A stretch of DNA of 64,000 bases from Spongiibacter nanhainus. GTDB taxonomy: Bacteria > Pseudomonadota > Gammaproteobacteria > Pseudomonadales > Spongiibacteraceae. The notes under the pieces were generated by a model. The model had not been told where the DNA came from and did no database searches. It saw only the letters and a list, made by a program, of their open reading frames with translations. This document shows positions 39,667 through 48,264 of this stretch, one piece after another. Position numbers and translations under genes: made by a program. The stretch spans positions 434,001 to 498,000 of the forward strand of contig NZ_CP066167.1 in assembly GCF_016132545.1 (NCBI RefSeq), given 5' to 3'. Position 1 is the first letter of the stretch; each line of letters opens with the position of its first letter.

Positions 39667-39695
39667 AAAATTAATAAACAATTGAGAGGTGTTAT

Positions 39696-40145
39696 ATGAA
39701 AATATTAAAGGTCTTACTGATTTGCTTTGCTTTGTTTTCATGGAAAGTGCCTGCATTGGCTCTTGAAGTGCCAATTTTAGGATCCTTAACGGTTGGGAAC
39801 CAGGGGCAGGGCCTGGCTGCGATACTTCCTGTTACTTCAGTTTTGATCGGGGACAATAATATAGTCGACAAAGTGTTGTTTAATGAAAATCTTACTGTGT
39901 TGTCGAGTTTGCCAATTGTTGGTAGTCTGCCGGGCTTAGATGGTCGTGGCCTTCCAGTGGTTGGCGGAGTAGAAGAGGCCGTTAACATCGTTAATGGGCT
40001 TTTAGGGGTTGTGTTAATAACCCCAGTTTTGAGTGATGGTGACATAGCTATATTAGATGACGCAGGAGTTTATAATCTTTTACTGGGCGGTAATATACTG
40101 CCGAGTTCGGATTTCCTTGCTCTAGATGCGGTGCTGGAGAACTAG
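39696..40145 (+). CDS. small exported protein following the TonB receptor
   Basis: A 149-residue protein with a clear signal peptide (MKILKVLLICFALF, cleavage after ALA near residue 22). The mature part is very hydrophobic, Gly/Leu/Val-rich and acidic, with almost no Lys or Arg, and alternates short valine-rich segments with turns. It starts 29 bp after the receptor stop behind GAGAGG, so the two are probably cotranscribed. No family recognised. It could be an outer-membrane or periplasmic accessory of the receptor. Confidence 0.65.
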   Translation: MKILKVLLICFALFSWKVPALALEVPILGSLTVGNQGQGLAAILPVTSVLIGDNNIVDKVLFNENLTVLSSLPIVGSLPGLDGRGLPVVGGVEEAVNIVNGLLGVVLITPVLSDGDIAILDDAGVYNLLLGGNILPSSDFLALDAVLEN

Positions 40146-40777
40146 AAGCGCGGCAGTTTGAGTGTGAATGGATTTAGCGCTATAAGCAGAATTTATCACC
40201 AGCTTCTAAGAGGAAGGTCGGCCGAGATGTAGTGTGTTAGGCTGAATACTTTCGAGTAATCGTGCGAGGGTTAGCAATGCCAATAAAAGGTAAACGTATG
40301 CCAGAAATACGGTTTTACCGAGCTAACCTTCGCCACTATAGTAGTGGCAAATTAGTTCAGACAAATCGTCGTTTGGATTAAACGCACTCGTTGGCAATGC
40401 CAAAACATCAAGAAAGCGTTGGGGCAAACCCAAACTTTTACTAACGCGGTACCTTGCCTGGGTTTGACCGTAAACTACGCTAAGCATTGATGCGGTTTTA
40501 GTCTTCTCTCGAATATTCATCCCGAGGTGGAGGTGAGCCACGATTTTCGTTATGTTTTAATATTGTTAGTAAATGTCTGTTGTCATGTCGTAGTCCGCAT
40601 AGGAAAACCCCTGACATTAGGTTTAGCAGAGTTTTCTACTATGAACGACTGGGTTTTGGGTGTGCTTGCTAAATTGCGGAAAGGTCAGTCACTGCAGGTG
40701 CAGTATTCAGTCGTAATGCCCGCGGGCGTCTCGATTAGCAAAAGCAGTGGGATCGGTAGCTATAAACGTTGATTGTC
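40146..40777. other. intergenic region with strong stem-loops
   Basis: No convincing gene. At 40270-40327 GGTTAGC pairs with GCTAACC around GGTAAACGTAT/ATACGGTTTTACC, and CCACTATAGTAGTGG follows at about 40333-40347. They lie between convergent transcription units and may act as bidirectional terminators or be a decayed repeat. Confidence 0.4.
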
Positions 40778-41650
40778 TTACTTTTGCGAAACAAGACGAT
40801 GAATGGCGGCGCGTACTGTATCGCTTTTTTCCATCGGAAGAAAATGGGTTGTATCCTCGATCACTTTAACGTCTGCGGAAGGTAGTAAGGTTTGCAAGCG
40901 TTCGCGTGCGGCTAACGAGAAAGTTGATCCTCGGTCCCCGGACAAAGCGACTACTGGGCAACGTAACTGGCGAATACCAGGCCATGGATTGTGTTCAGTC
41001 TGAGCAAAGGTGGTGCTCTCCCACTCCGGCGAGCAAGCAAGGCGTATGTGATCCTCGTGATCCATGAAAGCAAAGCGAACATAGGCCTCTAGCCAGGTAT
41101 CAGGCCAAGTTTTGAAAATACCTCTGCCACGGTAGTGATTCACCGCAGCTTCGTGCGACTCAAAGACTGCGCGCCGACGCGCAGCTCCCGCAGCAAGCGC
41201 TAGGCGTTGTGACCGGCGCAGCCGTTTGACGAGCCACATCTCCAGACCCTGTTTTCTATCCATAATTACAGGCTCCGCAAGAATCAATCCGAGCACTTTC
41301 TCTGGGCGACGGGCCGCGGCCATGATGCTTGCGGTTCCACCGATTGAATGGCCGGCCAACCAAATCGGTGTATCGAGGTGATCCAGTAGCGTAGTTAAAT
41401 CCTGATAGTAGGTTTCCCATCCGCGGAATGTCGAAGCTTCTGCTGCATTGGCACTGAATCCATGACCTCTCATGTCCCAAGCCAGGACATTGCATTCGGC
41501 CTGAATATCATCAAGGAGTGGCTGGTATAGGCGACCATGAAATCCCGTAGCGTGTGCCCAGTGAAGCATTGGGCGCGATTGAGACTGTGGCCAGCGCCAG
41601 AATGAGATTGCTTGTCCGTCTGTAGCTTGAAATTCGCTTCGCCGAGGCAT
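40778..41650 (-). CDS. alpha/beta hydrolase
   Basis: A 290-residue alpha/beta-hydrolase-fold protein. The nucleophile elbow GHSIGG puts Ser at about 102, the oxyanion segment is HWAHATGFHGR, and the catalytic His is in EDTTHFLP near 270. It lies 7 bp after the stop of the upstream thioesterase-like gene with AGGAG inside that stop region. Third gene of a TetR-controlled operon. Esterase, lactonase or thioester hydrolase activity is possible. Confidence 0.85.
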   Translation of the reverse strand: MPRRSEFQATDGQAISFWRWPQSQSRPMLHWAHATGFHGRLYQPLLDDIQAECNVLAWDMRGHGFSANAAEASTFRGWETYYQDLTTLLDHLDTPIWLAGHSIGGTASIMAAARRPEKVLGLILAEPVIMDRKQGLEMWLVKRLRRSQRLALAAGAARRRAVFESHEAAVNHYRGRGIFKTWPDTWLEAYVRFAFMDHEDHIRLACSPEWESTTFAQTEHNPWPGIRQLRCPVVALSGDRGSTFSLAARERLQTLLPSADVKVIEDTTHFLPMEKSDTVRAAIHRLVSQK

Positions 41651-41657
41651 GGTCTGT

Positions 41658-42149
41658 CTACTGCTCCTGAGCTTCTGTATTCGTGGCGACTACTGCCGGG
41701 AGTAACAGCTGGACTCGTCCGCTGGCAATCGGTGCAGCCCTATTGTCTTGCCAACACATTACCTCGACCAGGCTTGTTCGCCTGCCTTGTCGAATAATTT
41801 CTGCGCTGGCGAAAGTCGGACGGATAGCCGCGAAGCGCAAATAGTTAATGTGGCTGTCTAGAATGCGTGGGCAACGGTTGTCTTTATCTCGACGTTGAGC
41901 AGCCGTCCGTGCGGTCAGCTCGATTAGTGCGGCTAGAACGCCGCCATGGAGCGCGGGTAACTTAAAGTTGCCGATCAATGCCTCACGATAGGGCAAATGA
42001 ATTAAGACTCCTCCATTGTCAGTTTGGGCCTGAAGCCCAAGATGCCGGGCATACGGAATGCGTTCCAGTAAGCCTTGCCAGGCTAAGCACTCGTCGGGGC
42101 TATTGGCGGCGCCAGCGGCCTGGTATTTCGAATTACCGGTAGTGCACAT
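41658..42149 (-). CDS. hotdog-fold thioesterase, PaaI-like
   Basis: A 163-residue hotdog protein. The helix region LHGGVLAALIELTARTAA matches the PaaI/YbgC-type catalytic helix (the HGGxxxA pattern), followed by strands SHINYLRFA and LVEVMCWQDN. It follows 8 bp after another hotdog gene. Probably hydrolyses acyl-CoA thioesters. The double Pro-Leu rich C-terminus is unremarkable. Confidence 0.8.
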   Translation of the reverse strand: MCTTGNSKYQAAGAANSPDECLAWQGLLERIPYARHLGLQAQTDNGGVLIHLPYREALIGNFKLPALHGGVLAALIELTARTAAQRRDKDNRCPRILDSHINYLRFAAIRPTFASAEIIRQGRRTSLVEVMCWQDNRAAPIASGRVQLLLPAVVATNTEAQEQ

Positions 42150-42157
42150 ACATCCCC

Positions 42158-42631
42158 CTAGGCGCGTTCATTTGCTAGAATTCTTCCACCTGGAGTGTTG
42201 CGCATAAAGGTTGCATTCGCTGTCGCCAGTAGCTCATGGCAGCCTTCATGGAAAATGTTGCAATGAATGAATGCGACCTCCTCTGTTAACTTGGGGCAGG
42301 TTGCTACCGCCAATAGGGCGCGATCGCCCTTGGCTGGTTGAAAGTAATCCACCCGTAAATCTAGCGTGGCAATTGGTGACGAATCTCTTGCCTCTGCAAG
42401 CACGGCTAACCCGCTGGCTGAGTCTGCCAGGGAGTAAAGCACACTGGCGCAGAATTCCTCGGTATTATCGTCGACGAACAACCGCGGGTTGGGCGGCAAG
42501 CGAATACATGCTTGGTTTTTGGTGATAGAGATAATCTGCATGCCCAGATCCCTGCTGTGAGGGACTTGTTCGGTAAACTGCCAAGCTATCGCTGTGGCTG
42601 AATTCCACTGATTATGCTTCGAATCTGTCAT
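42158..42631 (-). CDS. hotdog-fold protein, thioesterase-like
   Basis: A 157-residue protein with the same fold as its downstream neighbour. FCASVLYSLADSASGLAVLA occupies the position of the central helix, where the HGG motif of the neighbour is replaced by FCAS. ATLDLRVDYFQPA and EVAFIHCNIF are the core strands. The pair may form a heteromer in which only one partner keeps the standard helix motif. First gene of the operon facing tetR. Confidence 0.75.
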   Translation of the reverse strand: MTDSKHNQWNSATAIAWQFTEQVPHSRDLGMQIISITKNQACIRLPPNPRLFVDDNTEEFCASVLYSLADSASGLAVLAEARDSSPIATLDLRVDYFQPAKGDRALLAVATCPKLTEEVAFIHCNIFHEGCHELLATANATFMRNTPGGRILANERA

Positions 42632-42745
42632 TTAGGATTTCGCAGCTTGCTCTATATTTCTAACTGGTTAGCGTTGGCGGGAATCGCTACTTTTTCATTG
42701 GTCATTGTCATCGCATTGACAGCCCGCATATCATTCGTGTCTAAT

Positions 42746-42767
42746 TTTGGTTGGTTAACCAACCAAA
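42746..42767. promoter_or_regulatory. perfect 22-bp palindrome, probable TetR operator
   Basis: Arms TTTGGTTGGTT and AACCAACCAAA meet with no spacer at 42756/42757, 114 bp upstream of both divergent starts. This is the classical form of a TetR dimer site. It should control both tetR and the hydrolase-hotdog operon. Confidence 0.8.
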
Positions 42768-42880
42768 GGTCAAGGTTTTTTATGTGTTATTAGCGGATCA
42801 CCAGTTTTATGAAGTACGATCGAGGCGACGAGGCACTACTACGAATAATAATCTAAATTGCTCAAGGGTTTGTTATAGCT

Positions 42881-43495
42881 ATGGTTAACAGACAGATTTT
42901 TTCCGCGGGAAAGCTAGGCGATAAGAGCGATGTTTTGACTCATGCAGCCCGACTTTTTCGTGAGAAAGGGTTCGAGAAGACTTCGCTTAAAGAAATTGCG
43001 GAAGCCTGCAGCATGCTTCCCGGGAGTTTGCATTATCGGTACAAGACTAAGGAGGCCCTCCTTGTCGAGCTGATGCGTTGGGGAGTTGACTTAGTGTCTT
43101 CTGAGGTCGAGTCGGCGTACGAGAGCTCTGATGACCCGGCAGAGCAATTGCGACTTTGCATCAATGCGCACTTGCGAGCCTTGTTGGTGGACTCGGACGC
43201 GGTTTACGTGCTGCTGTTTGAGTGGCGAGCGCTGCGTCCGGAGGCTCGCAAAGATGTCATCGACCTGCGTGACCAATACGAATCCCTGTGGTCAAGAATC
43301 ATTGAAAACACGGTTGAAAACGGCGTAACACGGAAGAATATCGATCACCGTTTGCTCCGACTCTTCGGGCTTGGGGCGCTGAATTGGGTCGCGACCTGGT
43401 TTGACCCAAACGGTGATCATTCGCTGGACGCTATCGGTGACTTTATCTGGCAGATCGCTATCGACGGGGTGGTTAATAAAGGTACGCAAACATAG
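42881..43495 (+). CDS. TetR-family regulator
   Basis: A 204-residue repressor. Residues 14-60 form the TetR DNA-binding domain (LTHAARLFREKGFEKTSLKEIAE, then SLHYRYKTKEALL). The C-terminal part is a ligand-binding helical bundle of the TetR_C_33/AcrR-like sort. It is divergent from the hotdog-hydrolase operon across the palindrome at 42746, which makes an acyl-CoA-like or aromatic ligand plausible, but there is no direct evidence. Confidence 0.9.
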   Translation: MVNRQIFSAGKLGDKSDVLTHAARLFREKGFEKTSLKEIAEACSMLPGSLHYRYKTKEALLVELMRWGVDLVSSEVESAYESSDDPAEQLRLCINAHLRALLVDSDAVYVLLFEWRALRPEARKDVIDLRDQYESLWSRIIENTVENGVTRKNIDHRLLRLFGLGALNWVATWFDPNGDHSLDAIGDFIWQIAIDGVVNKGTQT

Positions 43496-43553
43496 TATCT
43501 GGCTATGCAGGCGCCGGAGCTGTATAGGGCCGTCCGTGAGGGCGATGCGAGGT

Positions 43554-44597
43554 TTATGCTCTACCACTTATCCTGATTTGCTCAGGTGGTCGGCCAAACC
43601 AGCGCTTGCAGGCACGCCTGAAATTGGCTCCGTCGTGATAGTTCATCAACGCGGCAATGGCCTCGATGGACAATTGGGTATTTAGTAGGTAGCTCGCTGC
43701 TTGCTGAGACAGAATCTCGTCGCGAATTTCGCGAAAGCTAGTGCACTCCTTTTTGAGCTTACGTGCGAGTGTGCGTTTGCTCATAAATAATGAAGCTGCG
43801 GCCTCATTTTCACTTAGCGTTCCCGGCGGTCGGGATAACATCATTTTCTTCAACCGCGTCTGATAGGTGGGTTGATCAGACTGAAGCTGCGCAAGCATGA
43901 CTTCACACTGCTGTAAGGCGAGACGATAATTTTCGTGGTTGGCAGAGGCGTTGGGTTCCCGACACAATGACATCGGAAATCTCAATTTTAGCTGTTCGCA
44001 GCCAAAGTTAATACGCCCGGACAAGAATTCCGGATATATCGAATGGTATTCGGGCTTAGGATGAGCGAAGAATATTTCTGCGCCGTGCAAGGGCCGGCCA
44101 ATCATGAATTCGCCGAATTCGAAAAGTGCCTTGACCATCACATCCGCTAGGCACCGCTGTATGTTGTCGTCTAGGGCCTCCTGAAAGTCTAGAGTACATT
44201 CAAGATGCTCACCGACTTCCTGCAAACGTAGTTCAGTGAAGCTCGCGCGAGTAGGCAGGTATACATGAATCGCTTGAAGCGCAGTGAGGAAGTTGGGACT
44301 GCTGTAGGCAACAAATCCCATCGTTCCATGAGTTGCCGGGGTCAGTCGCTTGCCAAGCAGTAACCCTAATTCAGGCTGGTTGGATAGTTCCATAGCGTTG
44401 TGTAAGATACGGATCTGCTGTTCGATAGTTATCAGGCTATCGTCTGCCAAAAACTGCGTTATTCCGATGCCAGTGCCCCTTAGTAGTAGTGGTAATTGTT
44501 TGGCGGTCAAACCAAGCTCGCGGGCTATCAGTCGCGAATAATTCGATGGGACATCGCTTCTGCGGCGTTGCGAACCCTCTAATTCTTGCGCTACCAC
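43554..44597 (-). CDS. AraC-family regulator of CYP153 cassette 1
   Basis: A 347-residue OruR-like AraC protein starting with GTG after GGAAGGAG. It is clearly paralogous to the regulator at 50034: shared THGTMGFVAYSSPNFLTAL-type and VYLPTRASF segments, and LFMSKRTLARKLK in the first helix-turn-helix. It ends FKRWFGRPPEQIRI-like. Divergent from the ferredoxin-CYP153 operon with a shared operator-like box between them, so it is the probable alkane-responsive activator. Confidence 0.88.
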   Translation of the reverse strand: MVAQELEGSQRRRSDVPSNYSRLIARELGLTAKQLPLLLRGTGIGITQFLADDSLITIEQQIRILHNAMELSNQPELGLLLGKRLTPATHGTMGFVAYSSPNFLTALQAIHVYLPTRASFTELRLQEVGEHLECTLDFQEALDDNIQRCLADVMVKALFEFGEFMIGRPLHGAEIFFAHPKPEYHSIYPEFLSGRINFGCEQLKLRFPMSLCREPNASANHENYRLALQQCEVMLAQLQSDQPTYQTRLKKMMLSRPPGTLSENEAAASLFMSKRTLARKLKKECTSFREIRDEILSQQAASYLLNTQLSIEAIAALMNYHDGANFRRACKRWFGRPPEQIRISGRA

Positions 44598-44637
44598 TGT
44601 TAGTTCTCCTTCCGATAAAGCAGATACATTGTGTCCT

Positions 44638-44669
44638 AAAATGACCCGGGTTTGTCAAGAAATGACCTG
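44638..44669 (+). promoter_or_regulatory. AraC-type operator box of CYP153 cassette 1
   Basis: AAATGACC occurs at 44639-44646 and 44660-44667, exactly 21 bp apart, as AraC-family activators prefer. The 32-bp box is 23/32 identical to the box at 49923-49954, in the same position relative to its ferredoxin gene (about 60 bp before the start). Confidence 0.65.
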
Positions 44670-44729
44670 ACGCCTGTGTTGTGATAAAGCGAAAATTATT
44701 ATCTCAAAACAACTCGCAGGAGAAGGACA

Positions 44730-45050
44730 TTGGGCAAGGTTACATTTATAGAGCACGATCAAACCAAACATGTCGCTGAGTTCAAGCATGGTTCCTCGCT
44801 AATGCAAATTGCCGTAGACAATGCTATTCCTGGCATCGACGGTGATTGTGGAGGAGAGTGCGCTTGTGGCACTTGCCACGTCATTATCGCAGACGAATGG
44901 TTCAGCAAGACCGGTGTGCCTAATGAAGAAGAGGAGCAGATGCTGTCGATGACACCTGAGCGAGCCAGTACGTCGCGCCTGGGCTGCCAGGTGATTGCTA
45001 CTGACGCGATGGACGGCATTTTCGTCTATTTACCCGAGTTCCAAATGTGA
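44730..45050 (+). CDS. [2Fe-2S] ferredoxin of CYP153 cassette 1
   Basis: A 106-residue adrenodoxin/putidaredoxin-type ferredoxin with a TTG start after CAGGAGAAGG. Cluster ligands are C40, C46 and C49 (in CGGECACGTC) and C86 (in RLGCQV). It feeds electrons to the cytochrome P450 encoded 14 bp downstream. The reductase must be encoded elsewhere. It is a paralogue of the ferredoxin at 49547. Confidence 0.93.
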   Translation: MGKVTFIEHDQTKHVAEFKHGSSLMQIAVDNAIPGIDGDCGGECACGTCHVIIADEWFSKTGVPNEEEEQMLSMTPERASTSRLGCQVIATDAMDGIFVYLPEFQM

Positions 45051-45064
45051 GCATAGGAGAGCGC

Positions 45065-46483
45065 ATGTCAACAATATCCAAAACGCTTTACGATATTCAG
45101 TCCCATGTGATTAATGCTACATCCAAAATCGTGCCGATGCACAGGCAAATTCACGGGCTTAAACTATTGATGGGTGCTAAAAAGAAAGCCTTCGGTACAC
45201 GCCGCCCGGTACCTGAATTTGTTGAGTCAGCGATTCCGGACGTAAACACGCTCGCCCTAGAGGATATCGATGTCAGCAATCCATTTCTATATAGGCAGGA
45301 TCAGTGGCGCGCTTATTTCAAACGGTTGCGTGATGAGGCTCCGGTTCATTACCAAAAGAAGAGTCCTTTTGGTCCTTTCTGGTCGGTAACTCGATATGAA
45401 GACATCATGTTTGTAGATAAAAGGCACGACCTGTTTTCCGCCGAGCCGCAGATTATTCTGGGTGACCCTCCGGAGGGGCTGTCGGTGGAGATGTTTATAG
45501 CGATGGATCCGCCAAAGCACGATGTGCAGCGAAGCTCGGTCCAGGGAGTGGTCGCACCGAAAAATTTAAAGGAATTGGAAGATTTAATTCGATCTCGTAC
45601 CAAAGATGTACTTGATAGCTTGCCCTTGGAAAAACCTTTCAACTGGGTACCCATGGTATCAAAGGAGCTGACGGGTCGAATGCTTGCAACACTGTTGGAC
45701 TTTCCTTATGAAGAACGTCACAAGTTAGTTGAATGGTCGGACCGTATGGCTGGTGCGGCATCAGCGACTGGTGGCGAGTTTGCTGATGAAGGGTCAATGT
45801 TTGATGCTGCAGCAGACATGGCAAGATCCTTTTCCAAGCTTTGGCGGGACAAGGAGGCCCGGCGCGCGGCGGGGGAAGAGGCTGGTTTCGACTTGATCAG
45901 CTTGCTACAGAGCAACGAAGACACTAAAGATCTTATCAATCGCCCGATGGAGTTTATTGGCAACCTGACGCTACTTATCGTTGGTGGCAATGACACTACT
46001 CGTAACTCAATGAGTGGTGGTTTAGTGGCCATGAAAAAATTCCCTCAAGAATTTAAAAAGCTGAAGGCAAAGCCGGAGCTGATTCCTAACATGGTATCGG
46101 AAATCATTCGTTGGCAAACTCCGCTGGCTTACATGCGCAGAATCGCCAAGCAGGATGTTGAGTTGGGCGGAGATACCATCAAAAAGGGTGACCGTGTAGT
46201 AATGTGGTATGCTTCGGGTAATCGGGACGAACGAAAGTTCGAAAACCCAGATGATTTTGTCATTGATCGCAGAGATGCGCGGAATCACATGTCGTTTGGA
46301 TACGGAGTTCACCGTTGTATGGGTAACCGTCTAGCTGAATTACAGCTCCGCATTCTCTGGGAAGAGCTTCTTAAACGTTTTGATAAAATCGAAGTAGTTG
46401 CCGAGCCTGAGTTGGTTCAGTCAAACTTCGTACGCGGCTATTCAGAACTTATGGTTAAGCTATCCCCAAAAAACGACAGTTGA
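45065..46483 (+). CDS. CYP153-type cytochrome P450 alkane hydroxylase 1
   Basis: A 472-residue soluble P450 of the CYP153 alkane terminal hydroxylase family. The I-helix oxygen-activating segment is VGGNDTTRNSMSGG, the K-helix EIIRWQTPLAYMRR, and the haem-ligand loop FGYGVHRCMGNRLAE has Cys at about 418. FIAMDPPKHD is a CYP153 hallmark. I start at 45065 after GGAGAGC. It has about 50 extra N-terminal residues compared with the second copy. It would convert alkanes or isoprenoid chains to primary alcohols. Confidence 0.92.
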   Translation: MSTISKTLYDIQSHVINATSKIVPMHRQIHGLKLLMGAKKKAFGTRRPVPEFVESAIPDVNTLALEDIDVSNPFLYRQDQWRAYFKRLRDEAPVHYQKKSPFGPFWSVTRYEDIMFVDKRHDLFSAEPQIILGDPPEGLSVEMFIAMDPPKHDVQRSSVQGVVAPKNLKELEDLIRSRTKDVLDSLPLEKPFNWVPMVSKELTGRMLATLLDFPYEERHKLVEWSDRMAGAASATGGEFADEGSMFDAAADMARSFSKLWRDKEARRAAGEEAGFDLISLLQSNEDTKDLINRPMEFIGNLTLLIVGGNDTTRNSMSGGLVAMKKFPQEFKKLKAKPELIPNMVSEIIRWQTPLAYMRRIAKQDVELGGDTIKKGDRVVMWYASGNRDERKFENPDDFVIDRRDARNHMSFGYGVHRCMGNRLAELQLRILWEELLKRFDKIEVVAEPELVQSNFVRGYSELMVKLSPKNDS

Positions 46484-46525
46484 CGGGTATACAGTAAAAA
46501 TAACTTGAGCTGAAGCGGCTCAGGC

Positions 46526-46750
46526 GTAGTAGTTCAGACTTGACCTGACAGATACCGGTTTATTATCGGGCGTCTGTCAGGTCAGACTCAGTTTGCGAAC
46601 TTTTCCTTCCAAATTCGTTTACCATCGAACAGGGTTTTCAGCGGTGTTCTGTCGCAGCACTTCTTGCCCTGAGGGGTTTCTTGATTGTCGCAGTAGTCCA
46701 GCCAGTTTTCCAAATCAGTCCGGAGCTCTTTGGGTGAAGAGCGAGTTGAT
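46526..46750 (-). pseudogene. IS481-family remnant (transposase C-terminus)
   Basis: The minus strand from about 46747 to 46588 reads as the end of an IS481 transposase (TDLENWLDYCDNQETPQGKK, ending IWKEKFAN and a stop). Beyond it a perfect 12-bp stem TGACCTGACAGA/TCTGTCAGGTCA (about 46537-46583) is the terminal region of such elements. The rest of the element is gone. Confidence 0.7.
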
Positions 46751-46906
46751 AAAATTCCTGTAGTATCCTCCTATAAAGGCGCTCACAAATACCTTCGTCT
46801 GTGGATGGCGCGGTTTAGTCCGGGTGTGTTTAATATCGTAGATAGCTAGTGGTTCAAGCGGAAAATAAAGTAACGTAAAGACGAGGAGGTGTATAGTGTT
46901 TTTCCT

Positions 46907-47517
46907 ATGCGTACTCCCAAATCTCTACGCGTTTCTGACGATGCCGCAGCCACTCTTAACGAATGGTGCCGGTCAACGACTTTGCCGCACGGTCAGATCA
47001 TGCGATCGAAGATTATTCTTCAGCTCAGCGAAGGTATGACTCCCACAGAGGTTGCCGCCGCACAGCGGACCTCGGCAAAGACGGTTCACCGCTGGCGCAA
47101 TCGCTTCGAAGAAGAAGGCGTTGAAGGGCTACAAGAACGCGCTCGCAGCGGAAGACCTACCGTCATTGATAAGAAGGCCGTAGACCGGGTTCTGTTTCTA
47201 ACGACAAAGCGGATACCGCAAGAAGCGACGCACTGGAGTATTGAGCTGATGGCTAAGTACGCTGAAGTGACGCCATGGCAGGTCCGCCAGATATGGGAAG
47301 CGGCTGATTTGCGTCCTCATCGGCTAAAGACATTCAAGATCAGTAATGACCCTAAGTTCTCTGATAAGGTGATCGACATTGTTGGGCTGTACATGAATCC
47401 GCCGGACAATGCTGTCGTTATGAGCGTTGAAGAGAAGACACAAATTCAGGCCTTGGATAGGACGCAACCTGGCTTTCCTCTAAGCCCGAGTCGAATTGGA
47501 AACCGGACACATGATTA
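46907..47517 (+). pseudogene. IS630-family transposase, truncated
   Basis: A helix-turn-helix N-terminal half (TPTEVAAAQRTSAKTVHRWRN, then LQERARSGRP) and the start of the DDE domain (VVMSVEEKTQIQALDRTQPG, in which the Asp normally in the first strand appears as Val-Met-Ser-Val-Glu-Glu). At 47517 the frame is cut by the left end of an IS3-type element. The catalytic C-terminus is missing, so it is inactive. The 406 bp from 46484 to 46889 hold only the IS481 remnant. Confidence 0.85.
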
Positions 47518-48160
47518 TGACCTTTCCCCCGATTTTAGAGCCATGACCAAGATGAGATTTCCGGTTAACCTAACGGGATGGATATCTCAGCATGAAGAAG
47601 CGATACAGCGACGAACAAATCAACAAGGCCATCAAAGAACATGAGGCCGGCGCTAAGGTAGACGAGATCTGTCGTAACCTGGGTATCTCAAGCGGTACCT
47701 TTTACAGCTGGCGGAGCACGTTTGCAAGCATGGAGGTAAACGAAGCTAAGCGGCTTCGAGAACTGGAAGCCGAGAACAATAAACTCAAGAAGCTATTGGC
47801 TGCCAAGCTCCTTGAGGTTGAAGCGATGAAGGACGTACTTTCAAAAAAGTGGTGAGGCCCGCCGATCGCAAACAGGCGGCGAAGCACATGATTGCCCAGC
47901 ATAGCATCAGTGAACGAGCCGCCTGTAAGTTAGCGGGCATCAGTCGCACGGCGTATCGCTACCAAGCAAGGCCAAGTAATGACGAAGCCTTGAGGGCGCG
48001 ATTGAAAACATTGGCGGTTGAGCAGTCTGCCTACGGTTATTTTTTGCTGCACGGTCTTCTAAAAACAGAAGGGCTTGTTGTTAATAGGAAGCGTATTTAT
48101 CGGATTTATACCGAAGAAGGGCATCAAATGAACGTTTACAAGAGGCCAACTGCAAACTAG
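47518..48160 (+). pseudogene. IS3-family (IS407-like) element, 3' truncated
   Basis: The left terminus begins TGACCTTTCCCCC at 47518. OrfA (47592-47855, 87 residues, KKRYSDEQINKAIKEHEAG start) is complete. OrfB starts at 47849 (VRPADRKQAAKHMIAQHSISERAAC-type, split here) but stops after 103 residues near 48160, before the DDE core. No right end is present. The next gene, a P450, ends at 48265. Confidence 0.8.
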
Positions 48161-48264
48161 ATCTGGAGTTGGCCAGGTTGAAACGATCTCGGTGAATTAT
48201 ACAAATTAAGCCTGATTTGATGTGCAAACAAGTCCATTTTTAAAGGATGTTGCCGAGATTTTCT

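Noticed and set aside
40323-40541. 72-codon minus-strand frame
   Set aside because: Overlaps strong stem-loops between convergent genes and has no recognisable protein pattern.
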